A stretch of DNA of 64,000 nt from Curtobacterium sp. UNCCL20 (GTDB lineage: Bacteria; Actinomycetota; Actinomycetes; Actinomycetales; Microbacteriaceae). Below the pieces are notes generated by a model. That model searched no databases and was not told the DNA's origin. It saw nothing but the letters and a program-made list of their open reading frames with translations. This document shows, piece after piece, positions 11,938 to 21,308 of this stretch (its first letter is position 1; each line of letters starts with the position of its first letter). The stretch lies in the NCBI RefSeq assembly GCF_900101675.1, contig NZ_FNKG01000004.1, positions 310,001 through 374,000 on the forward strand. Direction: 5' to 3'. Both the position numbers and the translations under genes were made by a program.

Positions 11938-12088
11938 GGGTGCCCTTCTGTTCGGAGGTAGCCCGACTCCGAGTGAGAGTACCCGTCGGGTCCGACAACG
12001 GTTCGTTGTGACGGTGCGTGACACGACAGGCAGAGTGGTCCGGGGGTCTGGAACGCGGTGTCCGGATGACGCGGGCCGCGCGCACAAA

Positions 12089-12122
12089 GACGCCCGCGCC
12101 TCCAGTTCGGAGGGCGGGCGTC
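12089..12122 (-). terminator. Rho-independent terminator of the TetR gene
   Basis: GACGCCCGC pairs with GCGGGCGTC, then a one-base bulge and CCTCC/GGAGG with a 5-base loop. On the minus strand it is followed by CTTTGTG, a short T run. It lies 50 bp after the regulator stop and upstream of the transporter operon. Confidence 0.7.
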
Positions 12123-12172
12123 GTCGGATTGGTCGGCGGCGGGCCGTCGGCGAGTCGCCGACGGCGTCCGGG

Positions 12173-12820
12173 TCAGGAGGCGGCGATCACCGTCTCGAGG
12201 TGGGTCCGGCTCATCGCGCGGTACTCCTCGACCAGACCCTGGTCGGGGTGGGACGGGTCGCGGTGCGCCCGAGCGAGCACGGCGTGCGACGCCTCGGCGA
12301 GGACCACCCAGGTCCGCTCCATGCGCTCGCCCGTCGGCACGTCGAACCGGTCGTGCATGATCGTGGCGACGGTGCTGCCGAGCGCGGCCATCCGGTCCTC
12401 GGCGTCGCCGGTACCGGTGTCCGCCGCGTCGCCGAAGCGGATCGCACGGAAGCCCGGCTCGGTCCGGTACATCTCGGCGGTGACGTCGATCAGCGCGTCG
12501 CAGGCGTCCTGCCAGGTCGCGGCGTCGCTCGCGTCGAGCGCGGTGACGAAGCGCTCGGCGAGCCGCTGGGTGCTGCGGATCGCCAGGGCTTCGACGACGG
12601 CGATGCGGTCCGGGAAGTAGCGGTAGACCGTGCCGATGGACGCGCCGGCGCGCTCGGCCACCATCGCGGTGGTCAGACGCTCGAACCCGATCTCGTCGAT
12701 GACCGCGGCAGCGGCGTCGAGGAGGCCGGCGAGGCGCGCCGAACTGCGGGCTTGGACCGGCTCGTTCCTGAGCAGTGATGATCCCCCCGGCAGTGCGTTC
12801 GATACCTCGGTGACGAGCAC
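12173..12820 (-). CDS. TetR/AcrR-family transcriptional regulator
   Basis: 215 residues. N-terminal helix-turn-helix at about 30-65 (LTTAMVAERAGASIGTVYRYF), then a helical ligand-binding domain without recognisable specificity. The GTG at 12820 was chosen because GAGGAG lies five bases upstream; longer readings extend into a region with no ribosome site. It is divergent from the App1-family gene at 12966 across 145 bp that contain imperfect dyads around a GCGACTC core, which are possible operators for self-regulation. Target genes are not known; the divergent neighbour is the first candidate. Confidence 0.85.
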   Translation of the reverse strand: MLVTEVSNALPGGSSLLRNEPVQARSSARLAGLLDAAAAVIDEIGFERLTTAMVAERAGASIGTVYRYFPDRIAVVEALAIRSTQRLAERFVTALDASDAATWQDACDALIDVTAEMYRTEPGFRAIRFGDAADTGTGDAEDRMAALGSTVATIMHDRFDVPTGERMERTWVVLAEASHAVLARAHRDPSHPDQGLVEEYRAMSRTHLETVIAAS

Positions 12821-12965
12821 GTGTTCTCCTCTTGCGCCGAAAGCGCGGTCTCGTGGGTGTGCGACGGACCAACTGTCGCAGAGACCGGCTGGAATATCGC
12901 TGCGACTCTCCCAAAGCAGCTGCGAGGTCATAGGTGTGGGAGTCGCACCGTGGAATGATGGGACG

Positions 12966-14030
12966 ATGCCCGACCCGACGCACCACGAGCCGTCGCTGGC
13001 CGAGCCGATCCTCCACCGAGCAGCTCGCATCGAGGACTCCATCCAGGAGTTCCGCGAACAGCGCGCCCGCCGGCGGGGCCTCGTGCCGACCGTGATCCCG
13101 TACACCGGGTACGGCGCGCCCGGGTGGGTGCGGGTCCTCTGCCGGGTCCTCCTCACGCGTCGCGGTCTGGCGTCGGACGCGTCGTTCTACGGCGTGCGCG
13201 GCTGGAAGAGCTTCATGAGCGTGGCGGTCGACGACGCCGAGGTCACGATCACCGCCGGCGGCACGAGCCACGTCGTGCAGTCCGACCGGGGCGGGGTCGT
13301 GGACACCATCGTCCCGATCGACCTCGAGCCGGGCTGGCGCACGATCAAGCTCTCGGCCGGGGGCATGCGCGACGTCGAGGCCGACGTCTTCATCGTCCAC
13401 CCGGACACGCGGTTCGGACTGCTCTCCGACATCGACGACACCGTGATGGTGACGTCGCTCCCCCGCCCGATGCTCGCGGCGTGGAACTCCTTCGTCCTCA
13501 CCGAGCACGCCCGCCGTCCGGTGCCGGGCATGTCGGTGCTCTACGAACGCGTGCTCGCGCAGCACCCGGGCGCGCCGACGGTGTACCTCTCCACCGGCGC
13601 CTGGAACGTCGCGCCGACGCTGCAGCGCTTCCTGAGCCGCAACCTCTACCCCTCCGGCACGCTGCTCCTCACCGACTGGGGCCCCACGCACGACCGGTTC
13701 TTCCGCAGCGGGCAGCTCCACAAGCAGGAGAACCTGCAGCGGCTCGCGAAGGACTTCCCGGACGTGCAGTGGCTCCTCGTGGGCGACGACGGGCAGCACG
13801 ACGAGACGCTGTACGGCGACTTCGCGCGCGAGCACCCCGAGAACGTCGCCGGCGTCGCGATCCGCCAGCTGTCCACGAGCGAGGCCGTCCTCGCCGGTGG
13901 GCGCTCGCGCGCGCAGGAGCGGTCCCGCGAGTCCTCCGCGCCGTGGGTGTACGCCCCGGACGGCGCCGGCATCTGGTCCGAGCTCGCCCGCGTCGGGCTG
14001 GCCGACGCCGACCCGTCCGACCCCAACTGA
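12966..14030 (+). CDS. App1-family (DUF2183) phosphatidate phosphatase-like protein
   Basis: 354 residues. The conserved C-terminal App1 catalytic region holds the HAD-type motif DIDDT in GLLSDIDDTVMVTSLPRP (about residue 155) and later YLSTGAWN and LLVGDDGQHDETLY, the last carrying the metal-binding acidic pair. The yeast relative App1 dephosphorylates phosphatidic acid; bacterial members are uncharacterised, so substrate is inferred only by family. The N-terminal 60-150 region resembles a beta-rich domain (FMSVAVDDAEVTITAGG). The ATG at 12966 has no clear Shine-Dalgarno. Its stop codon lies inside the first unit of a tandem repeat. Confidence 0.85.
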   Translation: MPDPTHHEPSLAEPILHRAARIEDSIQEFREQRARRRGLVPTVIPYTGYGAPGWVRVLCRVLLTRRGLASDASFYGVRGWKSFMSVAVDDAEVTITAGGTSHVVQSDRGGVVDTIVPIDLEPGWRTIKLSAGGMRDVEADVFIVHPDTRFGLLSDIDDTVMVTSLPRPMLAAWNSFVLTEHARRPVPGMSVLYERVLAQHPGAPTVYLSTGAWNVAPTLQRFLSRNLYPSGTLLLTDWGPTHDRFFRSGQLHKQENLQRLAKDFPDVQWLLVGDDGQHDETLYGDFAREHPENVAGVAIRQLSTSEAVLAGGRSRAQERSRESSAPWVYAPDGAGIWSELARVGLADADPSDPN

Positions 14031-14095
14031 CGCCACTCCGCAGCCGCGAGCTGACGCCACCCCGCACCCCGAACTGACGTCACCCCACAGCCGCG
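14025..14095. repeat. Three degenerate 23-24 bp tandem repeats overlapping a stop codon
   Basis: Units at 14025-14048, 14049-14071 and 14072-14095, each built on CTGACG(C/T)CAC followed by a cytosine-rich half ending CCGCG or CCCCG. The first unit contains the AAC TGA end of the App1-family gene. No inverted symmetry was seen. See the related 3'-end repeats at 16.1 and 21.8 kb. Confidence 0.7.
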
Positions 14096-14179
14096 GTCTG
14101 TGCTCTCCCTCATGCCACCGCACCGCGCCGAACCGCGGCGGGCGGCGTCCCGCACGGCGGGCGGTGGTTGGATCGGCCC

Positions 14180-16078
14180 ATGAGCACGCCGAGCACGCCG
14201 ACCCCGCCGAGCAACCGCATCGAGGACCACGCGCTGATCGGTGACACGTACACCGCTGCGCTCGTCGGGCGGGACGGCACCATCGACTGGGCCTGCCTGC
14301 CGCGGTTCGACAGCCCGTCCACCTTCGCGTCCGTCCTCGGCACCGAGGACCACGGGCACTGGACCCTCCGCCCCACCGACCCCGACGCGACCGCCACCCG
14401 CCGGTACGACCACGACACGCTCGTGCTCTCCACGGTGTGGACGACGAGCACCGGCATCGTCGAGGTCACCGAGTTCATGCCGATCGGGGCGCACCGGGCG
14501 ACGATCGTCCGCCGGGTCCGCGGGCTCCGGGGCACGGTGGAGGTCCAGCAGGTCCTCCGCATCCGGTTCGACTACGCCCGGGCGCTCCCCTGGGTCCGGC
14601 AGGTCGGCGGGGACGAGGACCCCGCGCTCCTCGCGACCGCCGGCCCCGGCTCGGTCATCGTGCGCGGGGTGCGCTTCCGCGCTGACGACCACCGCCACGT
14701 CGCGACGAGCGCCGTGCACGACGGCGACGTCGTCGACACCGTCCTCACCTGGTACCCGTCGCACCGCGAGCCGCCGGTACCGCTCGACGTCCACGACGCG
14801 CTCGAGCGGACGAAGGACTGGTGGCGTGCCTGGATGGCCCCGATCCGCACCGAGGGCCGCTACGTCGACGCCACCCGCCAGTCGCTCATGTTCCTCCGCG
14901 CGATGACGCACGCCGAGACCGGCGGGGTCGTCGCCGCCGTGACCACATCGCTGCCGGAGGACCCGGGCGGCGAACGCAACTGGGACTACCGGTACGTCTG
15001 GCTGCGCGACGCCTCACTCGCCCTCGCCTCGCTGATCGCGCACGGCTACCGCGACGAAGCCGCACACTGGCGCGGGTGGCTGCTCCGCGCGATCGCCGGT
15101 GACCCCGCCGATGTGCAGATCATGTACGGGATCGCCGGCGAGCGGGAACTCCCCGAGAGCGAACTCGCGAACCTGCCCGGGTACGCCGGTTCGACACCCG
15201 TCCGGATCGGGAACGGCGCCTACACGCAGTACCAGGGCGACGTCTTCGGCGAGGTGCTCGCCGCCCTGCACGACGCGCGCGAGCTCGGCGTCGAGGAGAA
15301 CGCCGACTCGTGGGCCCTGCAGCGTGCCCTGCTCGGCTACGTCGAGGAGCACTGGCAAGAACCGGACAACGGCATCTGGGAGATGCGCGGGCCCCGTCGT
15401 CACTTCACGCACTCGCGCGCGATGATCTGGGCGGCCTTCGACCGCGGGGTCGCCGCGTGCGAGGAGTTCGGGCTCGAGGGCCCCGTCGAGAAGTGGCGCA
15501 CCCTCCGCGCCGCCGTGCGCGCCGAGATCGAGGAGCACGGCTGGAACGCCGACCGGGGCTCCTACCGCCAGCACTACGACACCGACGAGGTGGACGCCAG
15601 CCTCCTCGTGCTCCCCCAGATCGGCTACGTCAAGGCCGACGACCCGCGGATGACCGGCACCGTCGCCGCCATCGAGGAAGACCTGCGCACCGGCTCGGAC
15701 GGCCTCGTCCTCCGGTACCGCACGTCCTCCGGGTTCGACGGGCTCTCCGGCAGTGAGCACCCGTTCCTGGCGTGCTCGTTCTGGCTCGTCGAGCAGTACG
15801 CCGCCTCCGGCCGTGTCGAGGACGCCGAGCGCCTGATGGACGTGCTCGTCGGGTACGCGAACGACGTCGGCATCCTGTCCGAGGAGATCGACGTCGCGAC
15901 GGGCCACCACATCGGCAACACCCCGCAGGCTCTGTCGCACCTGACGCTCGTGTCGGCGGCCGACGCGATCGCCAGGGCGCGCGGGGCTGCCGCGGGGCAC
16001 CGCACGCGCCTGCCCGTGCACGACGGGGGCACCCGCTCGTGGACCGGCGAGGGCGAGCGCGCCGGCAATCCCGCCTGA
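14180..16078 (+). CDS. Glycoside hydrolase family 15 protein (glucoamylase/trehalase-like)
   Basis: 632 residues, cytoplasmic (no signal peptide). N-terminal beta-sandwich (IEDHALIGDTYTAALVGRDG) and C-terminal (alpha/alpha)6 barrel. Barrel motifs: RNWDYRYVWLRDASLAL near 260, GNGAYTQYQGDVFGEVL, a catalytic-Glu segment DNGIWEMRGPRRHFTHSR, and the second catalytic Glu in LSEEIDVATGHHIGNTPQA. Actinobacterial members of this form include trehalases and glucan 1,4-alpha-glucosidases, so the substrate (trehalose or alpha-glucans) is undecided. The ATG at 14180 was preferred to an in-frame TTG 12 bases upstream. Its neighbour across a terminator, a G6P dehydrogenase, would use the released glucose after phosphorylation. 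Confidence 0.9.
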   Translation: MSTPSTPTPPSNRIEDHALIGDTYTAALVGRDGTIDWACLPRFDSPSTFASVLGTEDHGHWTLRPTDPDATATRRYDHDTLVLSTVWTTSTGIVEVTEFMPIGAHRATIVRRVRGLRGTVEVQQVLRIRFDYARALPWVRQVGGDEDPALLATAGPGSVIVRGVRFRADDHRHVATSAVHDGDVVDTVLTWYPSHREPPVPLDVHDALERTKDWWRAWMAPIRTEGRYVDATRQSLMFLRAMTHAETGGVVAAVTTSLPEDPGGERNWDYRYVWLRDASLALASLIAHGYRDEAAHWRGWLLRAIAGDPADVQIMYGIAGERELPESELANLPGYAGSTPVRIGNGAYTQYQGDVFGEVLAALHDARELGVEENADSWALQRALLGYVEEHWQEPDNGIWEMRGPRRHFTHSRAMIWAAFDRGVAACEEFGLEGPVEKWRTLRAAVRAEIEEHGWNADRGSYRQHYDTDEVDASLLVLPQIGYVKADDPRMTGTVAAIEEDLRTGSDGLVLRYRTSSGFDGLSGSEHPFLACSFWLVEQYAASGRVEDAERLMDVLVGYANDVGILSEEIDVATGHHIGNTPQALSHLTLVSAADAIARARGAAAGHRTRLPVHDGGTRSWTGEGERAGNPA

Positions 16079-16085
16079 GGCCGGA

Positions 16086-16180
16086 GCCGTTCCGCGCGTA
16101 GGGCGCCGTTCCGCGCGTAGGGCGCCGTTCCGCGCGTAGGGCGCCGTTCCGCGCGTAGGGGGCCGTTTCGCGCGTAGGGA
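16086..16180. repeat. Five 19-bp tandem repeats just after the GH15 gene
   Basis: Unit GCCGTTCCGCGCGTAGGGC occurs at 16086, 16105, 16124, 16143 and 16162; the first three are identical and the last two carry one and two changes. A partial sixth unit follows. The array starts 7 bp after the stop codon and ends 73 bp before a perfect palindrome. No coding potential was credited. Confidence 0.9.
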
Positions 16181-16252
16181 GCGGTTCTTTCCTGCCTCCT
16201 CAGCGCGGAACAGCATCCCAGGACACGTGCGATGGGTCGGAACGCACGCCGA

Positions 16253-16300
16253 GACGGACGGGAGGCGCGGTGCCAGCTGGCACCGCGCCTCCCGTCCGTC
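16253..16300. terminator. 48-bp perfect palindrome between convergent GH15 and zwf genes
   Basis: Two 24-bp arms (GACGGACGGGAGGCGCGGTG then CCAG, and the exact complement) meet with no spacer, so an RNA hairpin would close on a few central bases. It serves both convergent genes and is best read as a bidirectional terminator, though a perfect zero-loop palindrome is unusually long for that role. Confidence 0.75.
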
Positions 16301-16323
16301 ACATGGGGGCGTCCGTCAGGAAC

Positions 16324-17697
16324 TCAGGACGAGGACTCCCAGTCCGCCGGGCCACGCGAACCCGCGCGGTACTCCTCGAGCGGGACCTCGTTCGCCTTCC
16401 AGGCCGCGACGACCGGCTCGACGATCTCCCAGCAGCGCTCGGCCACGTCACCGCGGATCGAGAGCAGCGGGTCGTCGTGGAAGATGCCGTTCAGGACCTC
16501 GCCGTACGGCGTGAGCTCGCCGTCCGCGAAGGAGGACGACAGCGTGACCTGGCCCATCTCGAACGGGTTGCCACCGCCGTTCGCCGACACGGTCAGCTCG
16601 ATCTCGTCCGGGTTCAGGACGATGCGGAGCGTGTCCGTCTTCGGGCGACCGGTCAGACCGGAGGGCAGACGCGTCACCGGCTTGAACGTGATGAGCACCT
16701 CCTTGCGGCTGGCGCCGAGCGCCTTGCCGGAGCGGAGGGTGAACGGGACGCCCTTCCAGCGGGCGGTGTCCACCTCGACCGAGATCTCGGCGAGCGTCTC
16801 CGTCTGGCGCGACGGGTCGACGCCGTTCTCCTCCTGGTACGAGGGCAGGTCCTTGCCGTCGATCGTGCCGGCCGTGTACACCGCGCGACGCGACGCGACC
16901 GTGGCGTCGTCGCCCTTCAGGCGGGTCGAACGGAGCACACGGGCCAGCGACGAGCGGAACTCGACCGCGTCGATCGCGGACGGTGCGTCCATCGTGACCA
17001 GGCCGAGGATCTGGAGCAGGTGCGACTGGATCATGTCGACCAACGCGCCGGCCTCGTCGTAGTACTGCGCGCGGTTCTCGAGGCCGAGGGTCTCGTCGTA
17101 GAAGACGTCGACCTTCTCGATGTTGTCCGCGTTCCAGATGGGCTCGAACAGACGGTTCGCGAAGCGCAGACCGATGATGTTGAGGACCGTGGTGCGACCG
17201 AGGAAGTGGTCGGTGCGGTGGACGCGCTCCTCGGGGACGAGCTTGAGGACGGTCTCGTTGAGGGCCTCGGCGCTGGCGACGTCGGTGCCGAACGGCTTCT
17301 CGAACGCGAGCGTCGTGCCCTCGGGGAGCTCGACCTGCTGCAGCGCCTCGCAGATGTCCGAAGCGATCTGCGGCGGGAGGGCGAAGTACAGGACCGGCTC
17401 GAACTCGGCCGCCGCGAACAGCGCCTTGAGGTGCTCCGGGTCGGTCGGGTCACCCTGGATGAACTGGGTCGACGCGAGGGTCTCGTCGACCTCGGACCCC
17501 TTCACGTCCTGCGACGCGAAGGACTTCGTGACGATGTCCTTCCACTGCTCCTCGCTGCGGGCGCTGCGGCCCGTGCCGATGAGCTGGACGGGAACCGCTC
17601 GACCGCTCTGCAGGAACGTGCCGAGGCCCGGCAGCAGCAGGCGGGAGGCGAGGTCGCCCGTCGCGCCGAAGATGATGAGAGTGCGCTTGTCGGTCAC
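16324..17697 (-). CDS. zwf: Glucose-6-phosphate dehydrogenase
   Basis: Oxidises glucose 6-phosphate to 6-phosphogluconolactone with NAD(P)+, the entry step of the oxidative pentose phosphate pathway. 457 residues. Nucleotide-binding motif FGATGDLASRLLLPGL at the N-terminus, substrate-binding EKPFGTD, and the catalytic His in RTDHFLGRTTVLNI (a variant of the usual RIDHYLG). GTG start at 17697 with AGGAG 10 bases upstream. It stands alone rather than in the tkt-tal-zwf-opcA-pgl cluster typical of actinobacteria, and lacks an OpcA neighbour, so it may be a second isoenzyme. 280 bp before the next gene hold a hairpin and no further gene. Confidence 0.9.
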   Translation of the reverse strand: MTDKRTLIIFGATGDLASRLLLPGLGTFLQSGRAVPVQLIGTGRSARSEEQWKDIVTKSFASQDVKGSEVDETLASTQFIQGDPTDPEHLKALFAAAEFEPVLYFALPPQIASDICEALQQVELPEGTTLAFEKPFGTDVASAEALNETVLKLVPEERVHRTDHFLGRTTVLNIIGLRFANRLFEPIWNADNIEKVDVFYDETLGLENRAQYYDEAGALVDMIQSHLLQILGLVTMDAPSAIDAVEFRSSLARVLRSTRLKGDDATVASRRAVYTAGTIDGKDLPSYQEENGVDPSRQTETLAEISVEVDTARWKGVPFTLRSGKALGASRKEVLITFKPVTRLPSGLTGRPKTDTLRIVLNPDEIELTVSANGGGNPFEMGQVTLSSSFADGELTPYGEVLNGIFHDDPLLSIRGDVAERCWEIVEPVVAAWKANEVPLEEYRAGSRGPADWESSS

Positions 17698-17893
17698 CGG
17701 AGGTGACTCCTTTCGCTGTGGTGGAGGAAGTCCGCTTGCGACCGTAGGCCGCGGGCCTGGAGGTCCGTGGGGGCCAAGTCGCTGGCGGACCGGTTTGTTC
17801 CCGGTCTGGCCGAGGAGTTCTGTGAGCGTTCGCTCTGCTCGCGCCGCACTGCCGGAGGCAGTCCCGTGTCTTGCTGAGGATGCTCCGGACGCA

Positions 17894-17925
17894 CTTCGGG
17901 CGGCACCAGGTGGTGCCGCCCGAAG
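17894..17925 (-). terminator. Hairpin terminator after ctaF
   Basis: 15-bp perfect arms (CTTCGGGCGGCACCA and complement) around a 2-base centre, 52 bp beyond the ctaF stop. Between it and the gene lie three short direct copies of a roughly 15-bp GTGCTGC-ACGTC motif (17929-17972). Confidence 0.7.
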
Positions 17926-17977
17926 GTGTCAGGTGTGCTGCAACGTCAGGTGCTGCGACGTCGGGTGCTGCACCTTG

Positions 17978-18394
17978 TCAGTGACCGAAGTTGCCGCGGT
18001 AGTACTCGTAGACCCAGCCGACGAGGGTGACCGCCACGAGGGCGAGACCGATCGGCACGATCCAGAGGCCGGCTGCGACACCGAGGAACACGACTGCGGT
18101 GGAGGCCGCCAGCAGGATCGGCCACCACGACCACGGGCTGAAGTGCCCGAGCTCGGCGTCGCCGTCCTCGATGTTGGCGTCCGGACGGTCCTCGGGGAGG
18201 ACGCCGCCCTGCGAGGACATGACCTTGCCGAGGTAGAACGCGATGAACGCGGACATGATCCCGGTGAGGCCGATGGCGAGGGTGCCGACCCACTCCGGAC
18301 GCCCGTAGTAGATGAGCGACCAGATCGTGTACGCGGCGTCCGCGAGGATGAAGAACCCGAAGAGGATCCAGAACAGGTTGGTGTTGGCGCGCAT
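17978..18394 (-). CDS. ctaF: Cytochrome c oxidase subunit IV (actinobacterial)
   Basis: Small membrane subunit of the aa3 oxidase found in actinobacteria. 138 residues with about four helices: an N-terminal pair (NLFWILFGFFILADAAYTIW; VGTLAIGLTGIMSAFIAFYL) and a C-terminal pair, ending VYEYYRGNFGH, a hallmark tail. The gene begins 4 bp before the ctaD stop region, immediately after it, so it is co-transcribed with ctaC-ctaD. It has no catalytic residues. Confidence 0.93.
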   Translation of the reverse strand: MRANTNLFWILFGFFILADAAYTIWSLIYYGRPEWVGTLAIGLTGIMSAFIAFYLGKVMSSQGGVLPEDRPDANIEDGDAELGHFSPWSWWPILLAASTAVVFLGVAAGLWIVPIGLALVAVTLVGWVYEYYRGNFGH

Positions 18395-18398
18395 CGCC

Positions 18399-20135
18399 TT
18401 ACTTCACCTCGCCCTTCGCGGCGTCGTAGGTCGGGGCATCGGGAGCGTCCTTCGCAGGACCCACACCGATCGGCACACCCGCTTCGGGGTGGTTCAGGTC
18501 GAACGCCGGGGACTCGGAACGGATCCGCGGGATCGACGTGAAGTTGTGCCGGGGCGGCGGGCAGCTGGTCGCCCACTCGAGCGAGCGGCCGTAGCCCCAC
18601 GGGTCGTTCACGGCGACCTTCGGTGCGTTCCGGGCGGTCACGTAGACGTTGAAGATGAACGGCAGGAACGAGATCGCGAGGATCATCGACCCGATCGTCG
18701 ACAGCTGGTTCATCCAGGTGAACCCGTCGTTCGGCAGGTACGTCGCGTAGCGACGCGGCATGCCGATGACGCCCAACCAGTGCTGGATGAGGAACGTCGT
18801 GTGGAAGCCGATGAACAGCAGCCAGAAGTGGATCTTGCCGAGGCGCTCGTTGAGCATCTTGCCGGTCCACTTCGGCCACCAGAAGTAGAAGCCGGAGAAC
18901 ATCGCGAAGACGACGGTTCCGAAGACCACGTAGTGGAAGTGCGCGACGACGAAGTACGAGTCGGACACGTGGAAGTCGAGCGGCGGCGACGCCAGGATCA
19001 CGCCGGTGAGACCACCGAAGGTGAAGGTGATGAGGAAGCCGACGGCCCAGAGCAGCGGCGTCTCGAACGTGACCGAACCGCGCCACATCGTGCCGACCCA
19101 GTTGAAGATCTTCACGCCGGTCGGGACCGCGATGAGCATCGTCATGAGCGAGAACCACGGGAGCAGGACGCCACCGGTGACGTACATGTGGTGCGCCCAC
19201 ACCGTGACCGAGAGGGCCGCGATGGCGATGGTCGCGTAGACGAGGGTCTTGTACCCGAAGATCGGCTTGCGGCTGAAGACCGGGAAGACCTCGGAGACGA
19301 TGCCGAAGAACGGCAGCGCGATGATGTACACCTCGGGGTGCCCGAAGAACCAGAACAGGTGCTGCCAGAGCAGCGCCCCGCCGTTGGCCGGGTTGAAGAT
19401 CTGCGCGTCGAACACGCGGTCGAGCCCGAGGCCGAACAGGGCCGCGGCGAGGACCGGGAAGGCCATCAGCACGAGGAGCGCCGTCACGAGGGTGTTCCAC
19501 GTGAAGATCGACATGCGGAACATCGTCATGCCGGGGGCGCGCATCGTGATGATCGTGGTGATGAAGTTCACCGCGCCGAGGATGGTCGAGAAGCCCGTCA
19601 GACCGAGGCCGAAGACCCAGAGTGTTCCGCCGAGCCCTGGTGTGAACGTCGTGTCACTCAGTGGCGCGTACGCGAACCAGCCGAAGGACGCAGCGCCCTG
19701 CGGGGTGAGGAAGCCTCCGACGGCGATGAGCGCGCCGAAGACGTACAGCCAGAAGGCGAAGCCGTTCAGACGCGGGAAGGCGACGTCCGGCGCACCGATC
19801 TGCAGCGGCATGATCGCGTTGGCGAAGCCCGAGAAGAGCGGCGTCGCGAACAGCAGCAGCATGATCGTGCCGTGCATCGTGAACAGCTGGTTGTACTGCT
19901 CCTTCGTCGCGACCACGTGCAGGCCGGGTTCGAAGAGCTGGGCACGGATCACCAGGGCCATCACACCTGCGAGCAGGAAGAAGATGAACGAGGCGATCAG
20001 GTACATGTACCCGATGGTCTTGTGGTCGGTGGAGGTGATCCACCGGACGATGATGTTGCCCTTCCGACCGACCTTCGACGCCTGGAAGTCCGGCGTCGAG
20101 GGCCTGGTCGGCTGGCCGACGAGTGACGTTGTCAT
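18399..20135 (-). CDS. ctaD: Cytochrome c oxidase subunit I
   Basis: Catalytic subunit of the aa3-type heme-copper oxidase that reduces oxygen and pumps protons in the cytoplasmic membrane. 578 residues, twelve helices. Ligands visible: His in [20 protein letters not shown], the CuB His and cross-linked Tyr in [17 protein letters not shown], the His pair in [11 protein letters not shown], and the heme His residues in [15 protein letters not shown]-channel lysine and the D-channel region ([19 protein letters not shown]) are intact. ATG at 20135 follows ctaC by 11 bp. Confidence 0.97.
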   Translation of the reverse strand: MTTSLVGQPTRPSTPDFQASKVGRKGNIIVRWITSTDHKTIGYMYLIASFIFFLLAGVMALVIRAQLFEPGLHVVATKEQYNQLFTMHGTIMLLLFATPLFSGFANAIMPLQIGAPDVAFPRLNGFAFWLYVFGALIAVGGFLTPQGAASFGWFAYAPLSDTTFTPGLGGTLWVFGLGLTGFSTILGAVNFITTIITMRAPGMTMFRMSIFTWNTLVTALLVLMAFPVLAAALFGLGLDRVFDAQIFNPANGGALLWQHLFWFFGHPEVYIIALPFFGIVSEVFPVFSRKPIFGYKTLVYATIAIAALSVTVWAHHMYVTGGVLLPWFSLMTMLIAVPTGVKIFNWVGTMWRGSVTFETPLLWAVGFLITFTFGGLTGVILASPPLDFHVSDSYFVVAHFHYVVFGTVVFAMFSGFYFWWPKWTGKMLNERLGKIHFWLLFIGFHTTFLIQHWLGVIGMPRRYATYLPNDGFTWMNQLSTIGSMILAISFLPFIFNVYVTARNAPKVAVNDPWGYGRSLEWATSCPPPRHNFTSIPRIRSESPAFDLNHPEAGVPIGVGPAKDAPDAPTYDAAKGEVK

Positions 20136-20146
20136 CAGACGAGCCC

Positions 20147-21049
20147 CTACTTGTTCTCGCTCGACGCCGTGACGGGCGCCTTGTCGTTCGGTTCGTTCGT
20201 GTTGGTGTTGTACTCGTTGCCGAGCAGACCGACCTTGCCCTGGTCCTTGAGGTCACCGAGGTACTGCTGGTACTCGGCCGGCGTCACGACCTTCACCTGG
20301 AAGAGCATGAGCGAGTGGTACTCACCGCAGAGTTCGGCACACTTGCCCTGGTACGTGCCGAGCTTCTCCGGGATGAAGTACTCGTAGTTCGTCTTGCCCG
20401 GGAGCATGTCCTTCTTGTACAGGAAGTCGATGACCCAGAAGGAGTGGTCGACGTCGCGCGAGGACAGCTCGATCTTGACCTTCTTGCCCTGCGGCAGGTA
20501 GAGGGTCGGGAGCTGCGACTCGTCGATGGCCCCGTTGGCGTTCTCTTCTTCCTGGGCCTGGATGCCCTGGTAGTAGACGCTCTCGTCGGGGTTCTTCTGG
20601 TCGATGTAGTTGAAGTCCCACGCCCAGCGCTTGCCGTAGACGTGGATCGTCGCATCGGGGCTGGTGAAGGGCTTCTCGATCGCGGCCTGGTCCTTGGCGG
20701 TGAAGGCGAAGAAGCCGAGCACCAGGATCAGCGGGACGATCGTGTAGAAGATCTCGAGCGGCATGTTGTACCGCATCTGCACGGGGAGGCCGGTCTGGCC
20801 CTTCCGGCGGCGGTAGACGATGGCGGCCCAGATGATGAGTCCCCACACGATGAGACCGACGGCGAGCAGGACGACCCAGCTGGTGGTCCACAGGCCGACG
20901 ATGCGGCTCGTGTGGTTCGTGACGTCCTTCGTCTGCTCCGTGCCCGGGAGCCATCCGTTCATCTGCTGCTGCGTGCAACCTGCCAGTGCGATGACCAGAC
21001 CGACGGCCACCGGCACGGCCGCCCAACGTATACGGCGATTCGAACGCAC
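20147..21049 (-). CDS. ctaC: Cytochrome c oxidase subunit II lipoprotein
   Basis: Carries the binuclear CuA centre that accepts electrons from cytochrome c. 300 residues. Lipoprotein-type signal with lipobox LAGC (Cys25), two transmembrane helices (about 48-70 and 95-115), then a cupredoxin domain with the CuA ligands in [12 protein letters not shown] and an upstream His in [11 protein letters not shown] start at 21049. First gene of ctaC-ctaD-ctaF. The Asn/Thr-rich tail after the CuA motif is low-complexity. No promoter was convincingly identified in the upstream 250 bp. Confidence 0.95.
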   Translation of the reverse strand: MRSNRRIRWAAVPVAVGLVIALAGCTQQQMNGWLPGTEQTKDVTNHTSRIVGLWTTSWVVLLAVGLIVWGLIIWAAIVYRRRKGQTGLPVQMRYNMPLEIFYTIVPLILVLGFFAFTAKDQAAIEKPFTSPDATIHVYGKRWAWDFNYIDQKNPDESVYYQGIQAQEEENANGAIDESQLPTLYLPQGKKVKIELSSRDVDHSFWVIDFLYKKDMLPGKTNYEYFIPEKLGTYQGKCAELCGEYHSLMLFQVKVVTPAEYQQYLGDLKDQGKVGLLGNEYNTNTNEPNDKAPVTASSENK

Positions 21050-21252
21050 TGTTACCTCTCGGAAGACGGGAAAGCGGAACAGCCTGCGACGCGGAGGTCG
21101 CTCATGGCTGGCTTCCAGCTTGGTTGGAACACTCCTAGCTTACTCGCAGCTGGTGACCGCTCGCGCACACCCGACACGCCTTCGGCCGCGATCAGCAGGG
21201 TGCCCCGGAGCGTTTTCCCTGGTCGTGGCGCGTGCCGTGCTCGGGGAAACGA

Positions 21253-21291
21253 ACGAGCGGGGAGCGACCGTGTCGGTCGCTCCCCGCTCGT
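21253..21291 (-). terminator. Strong hairpin terminator after the erpA-like gene
   Basis: 18-bp perfect stem (ACGAGCGGGGAGCGACCG and complement) with a 3-base loop, 17 bp after the stop codon. It insulates the cta operon from its upstream neighbour. Confidence 0.85.
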
Positions 21292-21308
21292 GTGTCCGAT
21301 CGGCGTGC

